Below, piece after piece: positions 45,898 through 54,560 of a stretch of 62,358 nt of DNA. The position numbers were made by a program, and so were the translations under genes. Each line of letters opens with the position of its first letter. The stretch's first letter is position 1. The notes below the pieces were generated by a model. The model did not search any database, was not told the origin of the DNA, and saw only the letters and a list, made by a program, of their open reading frames with translations. The stretch spans positions 66,142 to 128,499 of the forward strand of contig NZ_OLMM01000001.1 of assembly GCF_900291475.1 (NCBI RefSeq), given 5' to 3'. This DNA is from Acidaminococcus hominis (GTDB lineage: Bacteria > Bacillota > Negativicutes > Acidaminococcales > Acidaminococcaceae).

Positions 45898-46004
45898 GGA
45901 CTAGTTCCATACGGTTTAGGCATAGCAAAGGCAAAACAATAAGCATTGGCTTATTGATTCCCCAACGTGTACAATAAAAGGGAAAACACAAAGGAGGTTT
46001 CAAC

Positions 46005-46814
46005 ATGAACAAAACTGATCGCCCCTTTATTTTCTGCCATATGGAAACGTCCTTGGACGGAAAGATTATGGGCAAATATTTGTGGATTCCGGAAACCAAC
46101 ACGGAAAACGACGTGTTCTACAAGATGATTTTTGGACCCGAGGCCCGCTTCCAGTATGAAGCCACCTTAGAAGGCAGGATTACCATTGAAGATAACTACA
46201 CCTATTACAAGAAACCGGAGCTGGATGAAAACGCAGCCCCCGTACCTGCCGGAGACTACCTGGCTCCCGGCGCTGCTTTGGGAGTGTACCAGTTGGTCAT
46301 GGACACCCACGGCCGGATTTGCTGGCCGAAAAATACCCTGGAAGAAAGCGGCCGGACCATGCACGTGGTGGAAGTGCTGACGGAAGCTACCCCCAACGCC
46401 TATAAGGCCTACCTGCGCAGCCTGGGCATCAGCTACCTGATCTGCGGTACGGATAAGCCCGACCTAGAACTGCTGTGCAAAAAGGCAAAGGATCTGCTCC
46501 ACGTGGAATCCATGATGCTGGCCGGCGGCGGTACCATCAACTGGTCCTTTGTCCAAGCCGGTCTGGTGGACGAAATGAGCATCGTCATGGCTCCGGCAGC
46601 CGACGGCAACCCGGACACCCAGCCCCTGTTTTTGGCTAAACCCGGCCTTTCCACCGATGCGCCAGTGGTCTTTAAACTTCTGGACGTGGAAAAACTGGCG
46701 GACGATTTCCTGTGGCTCCACTATGCTGTAGGTCCCAAGAATACCTATGACTTTGACAATGATCCGGAATACAAGCAAGTGCAGGATAGAATCAAAGCTA
46801 ACCGGGGAAAATAA
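46005..46814 (+). CDS. RibD C-terminal / dihydrofolate-reductase-like protein
   Basis: 269 residues after AAAGGAGG. FIFCHMETSLDGKIMG is the N-terminal strand-helix motif of the RibD reductase/DHFR fold. GISYLICGTDKPDLELLCKK and MMLAGGGTINWSFVQAGLVDEMS include the NADPH-binding glycine triplet and the typical GLVDE. Such stand-alone proteins are NADPH-dependent reductases of uncertain substrate; riboflavin synthesis is not implied without a deaminase domain. A weak TACAAT -10 lies at 45970-45975. Confidence 0.88.
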   Translation: MNKTDRPFIFCHMETSLDGKIMGKYLWIPETNTENDVFYKMIFGPEARFQYEATLEGRITIEDNYTYYKKPELDENAAPVPAGDYLAPGAALGVYQLVMDTHGRICWPKNTLEESGRTMHVVEVLTEATPNAYKAYLRSLGISYLICGTDKPDLELLCKKAKDLLHVESMMLAGGGTINWSFVQAGLVDEMSIVMAPAADGNPDTQPLFLAKPGLSTDAPVVFKLLDVEKLADDFLWLHYAVGPKNTYDFDNDPEYKQVQDRIKANRGK

Positions 46815-46834
46815 AACGTAACCACTGCATTTTG

Positions 46835-46885
46835 CGAGGGTCTGTGCAAGGCGATTGCCTTTGTGCAGGCCCTCGTTTTCTGTTT
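46835..46885 (+). terminator. rho-independent terminator
   Basis: A long imperfect stem: CGAGGGTCTGTGCAAGGC against GCCTTTGTGCAGGCCCTCG around GATT, followed by TTTTCTGTTTTC. Confidence 0.85.
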
Positions 46886-46947
46886 TCTGGCCTCTTGCAA
46901 GGCTTGCCGTACCCTGTTTCGGATTGTTCGGCCTTTGTTCTGCCCCC

Positions 46948-46976
46948 TTGCCCAAAGCCTTTTCCACGCTTATAAT
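46948..46976 (+). promoter_or_regulatory. promoter of the NUDIX gene
   Basis: TTGCCC (46948-46953), 17-base spacer, TATAAT (46971-46976), 30 bases before the start codon. Confidence 0.75.
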
Positions 46977-47005
46977 AGAAGCATTATGAAAAGGCGGTGA
47001 ATTGG

Positions 47006-47503
47006 ATGGAATTGTGGGACATTTATGACAGCAATAAGCAGCCTACCGGCCGCACCATGAAACGGAACGACTGGCATATGCAGGACGGAGATTACCACCT
47101 GACCGTGCTGGCCCTGGTGAAGACCCCGGAGGGCCGGCTGCTGATTACCCAGCGCAAAGCCGATAAAGAATGGGCACCCCTGAAATGGGAGATTCCCGGC
47201 GGCGGCGTGCGGGCCGGCGAAACCTCGGAAGAAGCCGTTTTGCGGGAAGTACAGGAAGAAACAGGTTTAAAAGTATTAAAGGAACAAGGCAAATTAATCC
47301 ATACATACCGGAACGATAGTCCGGAAGAACACAATAATTATTTCGTAGATATCTACCAGTTTATCCTGCCTTTTACCGCATCAGACGTGCATATCCAGGA
47401 AGATGAAGTCGAAACGTTCGAGATTTCAACCATCGATAATGTTCGGAAAATCGGAGAAAATGACGACTTTTTGCACTACAAACGATTAAAAAATCTATTA
47501 TAA
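47006..47503 (+). CDS. NUDIX hydrolase
   Basis: 165 residues from ATG 47006 (AAGGCGGTGA upstream; GTG 46997 is part of that site). The full NUDIX box GX5EX7REVXEEXGL is present as GGVRAGETSEEAVLREVQEE. The N-terminal ELWDIYDSNKQPTGRTM resembles the IPP isomerase/YfcD subgroup of NUDIX enzymes acting on alcohol diphosphates or nucleotides. Substrate unknown. hbd follows after 37 bases. Confidence 0.92.
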   Translation: MELWDIYDSNKQPTGRTMKRNDWHMQDGDYHLTVLALVKTPEGRLLITQRKADKEWAPLKWEIPGGGVRAGETSEEAVLREVQEETGLKVLKEQGKLIHTYRNDSPEEHNNYFVDIYQFILPFTASDVHIQEDEVETFEISTIDNVRKIGENDDFLHYKRLKNLL

Positions 47504-47540
47504 CAATTCTGCATACTGAAAAGAGAAAGAAGTCTTACTC

Positions 47541-48437
47541 ATGAAAATTGCAAGAATTACCATTGCCGGTGCCGGCACCATGGGCTACTCCATGGCCGAA
47601 ATCTTTGCCCGTTTTGGCTACCAGGTGATTCTCTGGAACCATCGCCAGGCTACCCTGGATAAAGCCAAAACCAAGATTGCCCCGGAAGCAGCGGACAAAA
47701 TTACCTACACGACGGACAAGGCCGCTTTTGCGGACTGCGACCTGATTGTGGAAAATATCGTGGAAGACCTGGCCATCAAGCTGGATTTCTACAAGGAAAT
47801 CTCTGCCCTGGCCCGGAAGGACACCCTGATTGCTACCAATACTTCCGGCCTGTCCATCAACAAGCTGGCAGAGGCCGTGCAGGGGCCGCAACGGTTCCTG
47901 GGTATGCATTGGTTCAATCCGCCTACGCTGATTCCTCTGATTGAAATCATCAAAAATGACAAGACCAGCCCGGAAACCGCCCAGGCCATCTACGACCTGG
48001 CTCTGGCCATCCAAAAGAAGCCGGCAGTCATCGAAAAGGACGTGCCGGGCTTTGCTGCCAACCGGATTCAGCTGGCAGTGGTCCGGGAAGTCTGCCATAT
48101 GGTGGAGCAGGGGGTGGTCAGTGCCGAAGCCGCCGATGCCGTCATGAAGTACGGCCTGGGCTTCCGCTGGGCCTGCCTGGGACCTTTGGAAACCATGGAT
48201 TTTGGCGGCCTGGATATCTTTGCCGGGGTCAGTTCTTATCTGATGCCGGACCTGGCTGACGGCCACGAAGTGCCGACCATTCTCAAAGAAAAGGTGGACC
48301 GAGGTGACCTGGGGGTCAAGACCGGCAAAGGCTTTTACGACTACAGCAGCGGACGGGGAGAGGCGGCCAAGAAGGAGCGGGATAAAAAGCTCCAGGCCGT
48401 ATTCCAGGCCCTGTACGCGGCGAATAAAGCGAACTAA
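47541..48437 (+). CDS. 3-hydroxyacyl-CoA dehydrogenase family protein
   Basis: 298 residues. GAGTMGYSMAE is the NAD motif; GMHWFNPP holds the catalytic histidine; NTSGLSI and VPGFAANRIQ are family signatures, and the C-terminal dimer domain is complete. It matches the stand-alone bacterial type used in butyrate formation (3-hydroxybutyryl-CoA dehydrogenase). No other butyrate-pathway gene is beside it, so the substrate is uncertain and a gene symbol is not given. Confidence 0.9.
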   Translation: MKIARITIAGAGTMGYSMAEIFARFGYQVILWNHRQATLDKAKTKIAPEAADKITYTTDKAAFADCDLIVENIVEDLAIKLDFYKEISALARKDTLIATNTSGLSINKLAEAVQGPQRFLGMHWFNPPTLIPLIEIIKNDKTSPETAQAIYDLALAIQKKPAVIEKDVPGFAANRIQLAVVREVCHMVEQGVVSAEAADAVMKYGLGFRWACLGPLETMDFGGLDIFAGVSSYLMPDLADGHEVPTILKEKVDRGDLGVKTGKGFYDYSSGRGEAAKKERDKKLQAVFQALYAANKAN

Positions 48438-48528
48438 CGAAGTACTGCCAGACCGGCTTAGCTGGTTCAGGCAGCAGGCTGCGGGCCTATACCGCCGGCA
48501 GCCTTGGCAAGAAAGGGGGGACCAGGGA

Positions 48529-49221
48529 TTGTCCGAACGGATACCCATCCAATGTGAGGACTGCGGAGATTCCTGTCTGGAACACGTAGATTTCCTGGCG
48601 GGCCTGCCGGAAGAGAAAGTCCGGGGGCTCATGGCGCTGGCCCTGCGCAAGAAACAGAAAAAGGGCAGTTATATTTTCCAAGAAGATACGCCGGTGGATG
48701 CCATCTATGTAATCCACAAGGGGCGTGTAAAACTCAGTACCTACGACGGGGACGGCCGGGAGCAGATTGTAGGCATTTTTGCCGACCATGACACCATCTG
48801 GGAAGGGGCCTTTATTGACGGCAGCGTATTTCCTTATGGGGCCATGTGCCTGACGGATGTGGACTACTGCAAGCTATACCTGAAAGATTTTGAACGGGAA
48901 ATCCAGGAGCCGGAGATCGCGCTGAAGATTATTGGCCTCTTGAGCAAAAAACTCCACGACGCCAACCAGCGTAACCTGCTGCTGTCCATTGCTGAGCCCA
49001 AGGCCCGGATTGCCGGTTTTTTAGACTATCTCTACCGGCATCAGGCCGGGGACCTGGTGACCCTGCGCCTGGACGACATTGCCGCCAGCGTGCGCCTGCG
49101 GCCCGAGACCATCAGCCGGAAGCTCCAGGAGCTGGAACGGGAGGGTCTGATAAAGAAAGTGGGCCAAAGTGGTATGCAGCTTTTGAATGCTGCCGGGCTG
49201 AAAGCCTTGGCCAAACCCTAA
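48529..49221 (+). CDS. Crp/Fnr-family regulator with N-terminal cysteine cluster
   Basis: 230 residues from TTG 48529, chosen because AAAGGGGGG is 8 bases upstream and the known fold starts just after; the frame is open further upstream through hbd. CEDCGDSC near residue 8 gives C-x2-C-x3-C, and more cysteines follow in AMCLTDVDYC. This suggests an oxygen-sensing [4Fe-4S] cluster like FNR. The cyclic-nucleotide-type barrel (IYVIHKGRVKLSTYDGDGREQ) and the C-terminal winged helix (IAASVRLRPETISRKLQELE) are clear. Recognition-helix E and R fit TTGAT half-sites. pflA and pflB, each with such a site, follow. Confidence 0.92.
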   Translation: MSERIPIQCEDCGDSCLEHVDFLAGLPEEKVRGLMALALRKKQKKGSYIFQEDTPVDAIYVIHKGRVKLSTYDGDGREQIVGIFADHDTIWEGAFIDGSVFPYGAMCLTDVDYCKLYLKDFEREIQEPEIALKIIGLLSKKLHDANQRNLLLSIAEPKARIAGFLDYLYRHQAGDLVTLRLDDIAASVRLRPETISRKLQELEREGLIKKVGQSGMQLLNAAGLKALAKP

Positions 49222-49228
49222 GGAATGT

Positions 49229-49279
49229 TTGATTGTAATCAAAGATTCCGTTGACAAAATTTAGTAAAATGGCTATATA
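49229..49279 (+). promoter_or_regulatory. pflA promoter with perfect FNR box
   Basis: TTGAT-TGTA-ATCAA (49229-49242). TAAAAT (49265-49270) gives a start near 49277 and places the box centre at -41.5, the class II activator position. A second arrangement is TTGACA (49251-49256), 17 bases, TATATA (49274-49279), which would be activator-independent. Confidence 0.85.
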
Positions 49280-49330
49280 AAGGGGAGGGGTTGGACCCTC
49301 ACCCCCAATATATAGCCATTTTGTTTTACC
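49266..49330 (+). terminator. long stem-loop ending the crp/fnr unit, overlapping the pflA promoter
   Basis: AAAATGGCTATATA (49266-49279) pairs perfectly with TATATAGCCATTTT (49309-49322), with a GC-rich inner stem (GGGGAGGG against CCCTCACCCC) and TTTTGTTTTA at its 3' edge. Reading through from the regulator gene would produce a strong terminator hairpin. Confidence 0.8.
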
Positions 49331-49343
49331 AGGAGGTATAAAG

Positions 49344-50075
49344 ATGGTAAAAGGACGGATTCACTCCATTGAATCCTTTGGGTCCGTAGATGGGCCTGGG
49401 ACCCGCTTCATTATTTTCGTACAGGGGTGCAGCCTTCGCTGCCTATACTGCCACAATGCGGACACCTGGAATCTGGCAGGCGGTCAGGAAAAGACGGCCG
49501 ACGAACTGCTGAATCAGGCGGAACGCTATCGTCCCTACTGGGGACCGGAAGGCGGTATAACCGTGAGCGGCGGTGAGCCCCTGCTGCAATTAGATTTTCT
49601 TTTGGAACTGTTCCAGAAAGCCAAGGCAAGAGGCATCGGCACCTGTATCGACACGGCCGGTCAGCCCTTTACCCGGGAAGAGCCGTTTTTTGGCAAATTC
49701 CAGCAGCTGATGGAACTGACGGATATCCTGCTGATGGATATCAAGCACATTGACCCGGCAGCCCACAAAAAGCTCACTGGCAAGGACAATGCCAACATTG
49801 TGGACCTGTTCCATTACCTGGCAGAAATCGGCAAACCCATCTGGGTGCGTCAGGTACTGGTGCCCGGCTATACGGACGGCGAAGCGGATCTCCGGAAGAC
49901 CCGGGAATTCATCGCCAGCCTGCCCAATGTGCAGAAGGTGGAAGTGCTGCCCTACCACAGTATGGGCCAGTACAAATGGGAAACCCTGGGACTGCCTTAC
50001 GTACTCAAAGACGTAAAGCCACCCACGCCGGAACAAACGGAATGGGCCCAGAAGATCCTGGATGGACGGGGTTAA
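49344..50075 (+). CDS. pflA: pyruvate formate-lyase-activating enzyme
   Basis: 243 residues after AGGAGG. It is a radical SAM enzyme that abstracts hydrogen from the glycine of PflB. CSLRCLYCHN is the canonical CX3CX2C cluster motif near residue 30, preceded by IHSIESFGSVDGPGTR. VSGGEPLLQ and MDIKHIDP follow. Unlike E. coli, pflA is upstream of pflB, and each has its own FNR-type box. Confidence 0.96.
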   Translation: MVKGRIHSIESFGSVDGPGTRFIIFVQGCSLRCLYCHNADTWNLAGGQEKTADELLNQAERYRPYWGPEGGITVSGGEPLLQLDFLLELFQKAKARGIGTCIDTAGQPFTREEPFFGKFQQLMELTDILLMDIKHIDPAAHKKLTGKDNANIVDLFHYLAEIGKPIWVRQVLVPGYTDGEADLRKTREFIASLPNVQKVEVLPYHSMGQYKWETLGLPYVLKDVKPPTPEQTEWAQKILDGRG

Positions 50076-50095
50076 CATCGGTTTGAATGTAAACT

Positions 50096-50137
50096 TTGAT
50101 TCAAATCAAGGAAACCCGGCGGCAAGAAAGTTAGAAT
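50096..50137 (+). promoter_or_regulatory. pflB promoter with perfect FNR box
   Basis: TTGAT-TCAA-ATCAA (50096-50109) and TAGAAT (50132-50137). A start near 50144 puts the box centre at -41.5, as for pflA. Confidence 0.85.
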
Positions 50138-50187
50138 AAACCCATCGAGAACGGAAGACAAACAAAAACATTTTAAGGAGGATTTTC

Positions 50188-52467
50188 ATGAACAGCATTA
50201 CCCAAAGCATGGCATGGAGAGGCTTCAAAGGCGAAAAATGGACCGACGATGTAGACGTTAGAGAGTTCATCCAAAAGAACTACACCCCCTACGACGGGGA
50301 TGAAAGCTTCTTGGCTGGTCCTACCGAAGCCACCGATAAACTGTGGGGCAAAGTACAGGAACTGCAAAAAGAAGAACGGGCAAAAGGCGGCGTTCTGGAC
50401 TGCGAAACTGAAGTGGTTTCCAGCCTGACTGCTTACGGCCCTGGCTATATTGACGAATCCCTGAAGGATCTGGAACAAGTGGTTGGCCTGCAAACCGACA
50501 AACCCCTGAAACGTGCCTTCATGCCTTACGGCGGTATCAAAATGGCGGAAGAAGCTGCAGAAACCTACGGCTATCACGTAAACCCCAAGTTCCACAAAAT
50601 CTTCAACGAATACCACAAAACCCATAACCAGGCAGTATTTGATGCCTACACCCCGGAAATGAAGCGTGCCCGTCACAGCCACATCGTTACCGGCCTGCCC
50701 GACACCTACGGCCGCGGCCGTATCGTTGGCGACTACAGAAGAGTAGCCCTGTACGGTATCGATTTCCTGATTGAGAAGAAAAAAGCTGACCTGGCTATCT
50801 GCGGCTGCGGCATGATGACCGACGACATTATCCGTCAACGGGAAGAACTGGCTGAACAGATCCGTGCCCTGGGCCAAATGAAAGAAATGGCTGCAGTTTA
50901 TGGCTTCGACATTTCCAAACCGGCCACCAACGCCAAAGAAGCTGTACAATGGCTGTACTTCGGCTACCTGGCTGCCATCAAAACCCAGAACGGCGCTGCC
51001 ATGAGCGTAGGCCGTATCTCCACCTTCCTGGATATCTACATCACCCGTGACCTGAAGGAAGGCACCCTCACCGAACAGGAAGCCCAGGAACTGATCGACC
51101 ATCTGACCCTGAAATTCCGCATGGTGAAATTCGCCCGTATTCCTTCCTACAACCAGCTGTTCTCCGGCGACCCTGTATGGGCTACCCTGGAAGTAGCCGG
51201 CATTGGTATGGACGGCCGTCACATGGTTACCAAGAACGACTACCGCTTCCTGCATACCCTGGAAGACATGGGTCCTTCTCCTGAACCCAACCTGACCGTG
51301 CTGTATTCCTCCCAGCTGCCCAGCAACTTCAAGAAATACGCTGCCCATATCTCCGTCACCACTTCCTCCATCCAATACGAAAATGATGACGTGATGAAAC
51401 CCGTTTGGGGCGACGACTACAGCATCTGCTGCTGCGTATCCGCTACCCAGACCGGTAAGGAAATGCAGTTCTTCGGCGCCAGAGCCAACCTGGGCAAATG
51501 CCTGCTGTATGCCATCAATGGCGGTAAGGACGAAAAATTCCTGACCAAAGACGGCAAACATATGCAGGTAGGTCCGGAATATGCTCCCATCACCTCTGAA
51601 GTGCTGGACTACGATGAAGTTATGCATAAATACGATCTGATGATGGACTGGCTGGCTGGCCTGTATGTCAACATCCTGAACCTGATCCAATACATGCACG
51701 ACAAATACTACTACGAAGCTGCCCAAATGGCCCTGATCGATACCGATGTAAGAAGAACCTTCGCTACCGGTATTGCAGGCTTCTCCCATGTAGTTGACTC
51801 CCTGTGCGCCATTAAATACGCCAAGGTTTCCACCGTGCGTGACGAATCCGGCCTGGTTGTGGACTATAAGATTGAAGGGGACTTCCCGCGCTTCGGCAAC
51901 GACGATCCCCGGGCTGACGAAATTGCAGTATGGCTGCTGAAGACCTTCATGAACAAGATCCGCAAGTACCATACCTACCGCAACTCCGAACCCACCACCT
52001 CCATCCTGACCATTACCTCCAACGTAGTATATGGCAAGGCTACCGGCGCTATGCCTGACGGCAGAAAAGCCTACGCTCCGTTTGCACCTGGCGCTAACCC
52101 CGCCTACGGCGCAGAACAAAACGGCCTCTTGGCTTCCCTGAACTCCGTAGCCAAACTGCCGTACGAATACGCTCTGGATGGTATCTCCAACACCCAGACC
52201 ATCAGCCCTGAAACCCTGGGCCACAGCGAACCCGAACAAAAGGAATCCCTGGTACGGGTTATGGACGGTTACTTTGACCAAGGCGCTCACCACCTGAACG
52301 TAAACGTGTTCGGCGTGGAAAAACTCATCGACTGCATGGAACATCCGGAAAAACCTGAATACGCCAACTTCACCATCCGCGTATCCGGTTACGCCGTGAA
52401 ATTCATCGACCTGACCAAAGAACAACAGCTGGACGTTATCGCCCGGAGAGCCCACAAGGCCATGTAA
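50188..52467 (+). CDS. pflB: formate acetyltransferase (pyruvate formate-lyase)
   Basis: 759 residues, the length of E. coli PflB. It splits pyruvate into formate and acetyl-CoA with a glycyl radical. The active-site cysteines lie in [17 protein letters not shown] near residue 413, where three cysteines in a row stand in place of the usual two. RVSGYAVKF near residue 735 holds the radical glycine. Codon choice is visibly biased to a few codons, as in highly expressed genes. AAGGAGG precedes the ATG. A strong terminator follows. Confidence 0.97.
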   Translation: MNSITQSMAWRGFKGEKWTDDVDVREFIQKNYTPYDGDESFLAGPTEATDKLWGKVQELQKEERAKGGVLDCETEVVSSLTAYGPGYIDESLKDLEQVVGLQTDKPLKRAFMPYGGIKMAEEAAETYGYHVNPKFHKIFNEYHKTHNQAVFDAYTPEMKRARHSHIVTGLPDTYGRGRIVGDYRRVALYGIDFLIEKKKADLAICGCGMMTDDIIRQREELAEQIRALGQMKEMAAVYGFDISKPATNAKEAVQWLYFGYLAAIKTQNGAAMSVGRISTFLDIYITRDLKEGTLTEQEAQELIDHLTLKFRMVKFARIPSYNQLFSGDPVWATLEVAGIGMDGRHMVTKNDYRFLHTLEDMGPSPEPNLTVLYSSQLPSNFKKYAAHISVTTSSIQYENDDVMKPVWGDDYSICCCVSATQTGKEMQFFGARANLGKCLLYAINGGKDEKFLTKDGKHMQVGPEYAPITSEVLDYDEVMHKYDLMMDWLAGLYVNILNLIQYMHDKYYYEAAQMALIDTDVRRTFATGIAGFSHVVDSLCAIKYAKVSTVRDESGLVVDYKIEGDFPRFGNDDPRADEIAVWLLKTFMNKIRKYHTYRNSEPTTSILTITSNVVYGKATGAMPDGRKAYAPFAPGANPAYGAEQNGLLASLNSVAKLPYEYALDGISNTQTISPETLGHSEPEQKESLVRVMDGYFDQGAHHLNVNVFGVEKLIDCMEHPEKPEYANFTIRVSGYAVKFIDLTKEQQLDVIARRAHKAM

Positions 52468-52506
52468 GAAACCGCCTTCTTTTGAAGGTTGGAAATAGAA
52501 TAAAAG

Positions 52507-52550
52507 GCAGTCCCCTGAAACCAGAACGGTTTTGGGGGACTGCTTTTTTT
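52507..52550 (+). terminator. rho-independent terminator of pflB
   Basis: GCAGTCCCC pairs with GGGGACTGC with AAACC/GGTTT inside, followed by seven T. Confidence 0.93.
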
Positions 52551-52723
52551 GTCGTTAATGTTGGGGTGGCACTGCCGGGTGCAAGGGCAGCTGTAACCTT
52601 GCTTTGCAGGACAGACCGGTCGGCAGGGGAGGGGGAATGCACCCTTTCTCGACTCCTTAGGGCCAAGAGTCTGCGGCCCGATGCTTTATTACTACTTAAC
52701 TGCATGAACCAAGGTGAATATAA
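52551..52723. other. intergenic region without recognisable gene
   Basis: I see no gene, promoter or repeat here that I can support. An open frame crossing it from 52482 runs through two terminators and lacks similarity. Confidence 0.6.
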
Positions 52724-52760
52724 AAAAGAACCGTACGATCAGCTCTCGTACGGTTCTTTT
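52724..52760. terminator. bidirectional terminator facing the symporter gene
   Basis: AAAAGAACCGTACGA pairs with TCGTACGGTTCTTTT around a short loop. In the minus direction it lies 26 bases after the symporter stop. Confidence 0.88.
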
Positions 52761-52785
52761 AGATTTAATTTTCTAAATTTCTTTC

Positions 52786-54105
52786 TTACACTTCCAGCGC
52801 CGGTTCATTGTTGTCATCATCGTCATCCAGTTCGTCGGCCAGGTCGTGGTTGGTCATGGCGCAGACAGCGGAGTCGGACCATACGTTTTCAGCGGTTTCC
52901 ACCATATCAATGATGGTGTAGATGGGCAGGATAATCCCCATGATGCCAATGGGCGCGCCCACCGAGGACATCAGGGACAGGGTCAGGAAGTAGCAGCCCA
53001 TAGGAACGCCGGCGTTGCCTACCGCAGCCAGTACCGCCACAAAGAGCCAGCCAATCATGCCGCTGAGAGTCAGTTCCATGCCTCCATTTTGCATCAGAAA
53101 CAGGGAGGTAACCAGAATAAAGGCAGCGCAGCCGTTCATATTGATAGTGGTGCAGATGGGCAGCACGAAGCGGGATACCTGCTTGTGGGCGTGCATATTT
53201 TCTTCCGCACAGGCCAGGGTTACCGGCAGGGTGCCAGCGGAACTCTTGGTGAAAAGCGCCACCGCAATGGCCGGAGCCATCTTGCGGAACACGTGCAGCG
53301 GATTCAGCCCCCGGGCTGCCAAAAACAGCGGAATCACAAGGAAGAACTGAATCAGGTTGCCAGCCAGGATAACCAGGGTGTATTTGCCGATGGCCCCTAC
53401 AATGACCCCAGCTTCAATCTGGGAGGACAGCTGGGCTGCGAAAGCCAGGATGCCTACGGGCAATACCCACAGCAGGGCACGGATCAGGGTAAAAAGCAGT
53501 TCTTCCAAACCGTGAATCCCTTTTAGGAGGACTTCCCGGTTTTCCGTCTTGGGCATAAAGGCTAGCGCCAGGCCTGAAGCGGCAGCAATCAGCATGACGG
53601 AAAGCACGTTGCCGGACAGGAAAGGCTGGAGAATGTTATTGGGAATAACCGACAGGAAATGTTCGTAGTACGATACCTTTTCCAGCTTTTGCGGCACAGC
53701 CGCCGTACCCTGATTGATCAGCTCCAAAGGCAGGTTGCCGGGAGCAATCCAGAGATAGAGCAGCAGGCCGATAGCCGCGGCACAGATGGTGGTCAGCAGA
53801 GTGTAGGTGACAGCATGGGCGAAGATGCGGCCCGTTTCCTTTTTGCCGCCCAAAGCCGACAGGGTGGTAATGACCGCCAGGGCGATGGTGGGAACTGCAA
53901 TAAATTGGAATAAACGTGTGAATACCGTGGCAATAAAGTTGAAAAGCTGATTCAGCGCCGGAATCCCCAGCCAGCCCAGAATAGTTCCTGCCACCAGTGC
54001 CCCAAGCCATAGGGCCAACTGACGGTTGTTCTTGTGGGCCCGGCTGCCGTGAATGATTTCACGGGCCTGCTCCCGGACCTGGTCTTTCTGTTCCGCATTA
54101 GACAT
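52786..54105 (-). CDS. dicarboxylate/amino acid:cation symporter (DAACS family)
   Basis: 439 residues from ATG 54105 with AAAAGGGG upstream; the open frame extends to 54249 through the promoter and is not coding there. Eight or more membrane segments. FTKSSAGTLPVTLACAEEN is the serine-rich re-entrant loop and ICTTINMNGCAAF the NMDG-type cation/substrate site (N-M-N-G here). It imports glutamate, aspartate, serine or C4-dicarboxylates with Na+ or H+. Glutamate would suit an amino-acid fermenter, but this is inference. The C-terminus ends in a DDDDDNN stretch. Confidence 0.92.
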   Translation of the reverse strand: MSNAEQKDQVREQAREIIHGSRAHKNNRQLALWLGALVAGTILGWLGIPALNQLFNFIATVFTRLFQFIAVPTIALAVITTLSALGGKKETGRIFAHAVTYTLLTTICAAAIGLLLYLWIAPGNLPLELINQGTAAVPQKLEKVSYYEHFLSVIPNNILQPFLSGNVLSVMLIAAASGLALAFMPKTENREVLLKGIHGLEELLFTLIRALLWVLPVGILAFAAQLSSQIEAGVIVGAIGKYTLVILAGNLIQFFLVIPLFLAARGLNPLHVFRKMAPAIAVALFTKSSAGTLPVTLACAEENMHAHKQVSRFVLPICTTINMNGCAAFILVTSLFLMQNGGMELTLSGMIGWLFVAVLAAVGNAGVPMGCYFLTLSLMSSVGAPIGIMGIILPIYTIIDMVETAENVWSDSAVCAMTNHDLADELDDDDDNNEPALEV

Positions 54106-54135
54106 AAACAATACCCCTTTTCTTCCAATAAAATG

Positions 54136-54160
54136 AAGTGTACCCCGAATTGGTACACTT
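54136..54160. promoter_or_regulatory. operator-like palindrome in the symporter leader
   Basis: AAGTGTACC (54136-54144) and GGTACACTT (54152-54160) form a perfect 9-bp inverted repeat with 7 bases between. It begins about 6 bases after the predicted start site, a typical repressor position. Confidence 0.75.
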
Positions 54161-54172
54161 GCCATAGCTGTT

Positions 54173-54201
54173 ATTATATGTAGGTTATTGGCAGATGTCA
54201 A
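54173..54201 (-). promoter_or_regulatory. consensus promoter of the symporter gene
   Basis: On the minus strand TTGACA (54201-54196), a 17-base spacer and TATAAT (54178-54173): a perfect consensus promoter, suggesting strong basal expression that would need repression. Confidence 0.92.
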
Positions 54202-54401
54202 CCGCCTGAGGTGGTTCTTGTCACCGCTAATCCTACTTTTGTCCGCCAATTGCGAACAGCTGTCAAGTGAAAAGGCTGTTTGTTGTTAAAAAACACTATA
54301 TATTTACCATAAATTTAATAATTCATCAAATTTATAAACGTACACTTTGTAACAATATACCTGTCAAACAATTTTGCTCTGGGTTAAATACACAGAATCC
54401 C

Positions 54402-54431
54402 TTGGACATTATTTAATAACAATCTTATAAT
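54402..54431 (+). promoter_or_regulatory. probable promoter of the first autotransporter gene
   Basis: TTGGAC (54402-54407), 18-base spacer, TATAAT (54426-54431). A 5' leader of about 120 bases follows. The AT-rich stretch 54250-54400 shows no gene. Confidence 0.65.
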
Positions 54432-54560
54432 AAAAGTGGAAAGAGTAAAAATTATACTAACAGGAATTGCTGCTAGTAAATATGCCTGCCAAGATTCTGG
54501 GGAGAATCTATCTGCAGCCTTACGAAAGGGGGGAAAGGCCAAGGTCCTAGGGGGACGTTG

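Noticed and set aside
50173-52455. 760-residue minus-strand frame opposite pflB
   Set aside because: Antisense shadow of a strongly codon-biased gene; low-complexity product.
52482-52913. Plus-strand open frame after pflB
   Set aside because: It crosses two strong terminators and the end of the convergent symporter gene, with no similarity.
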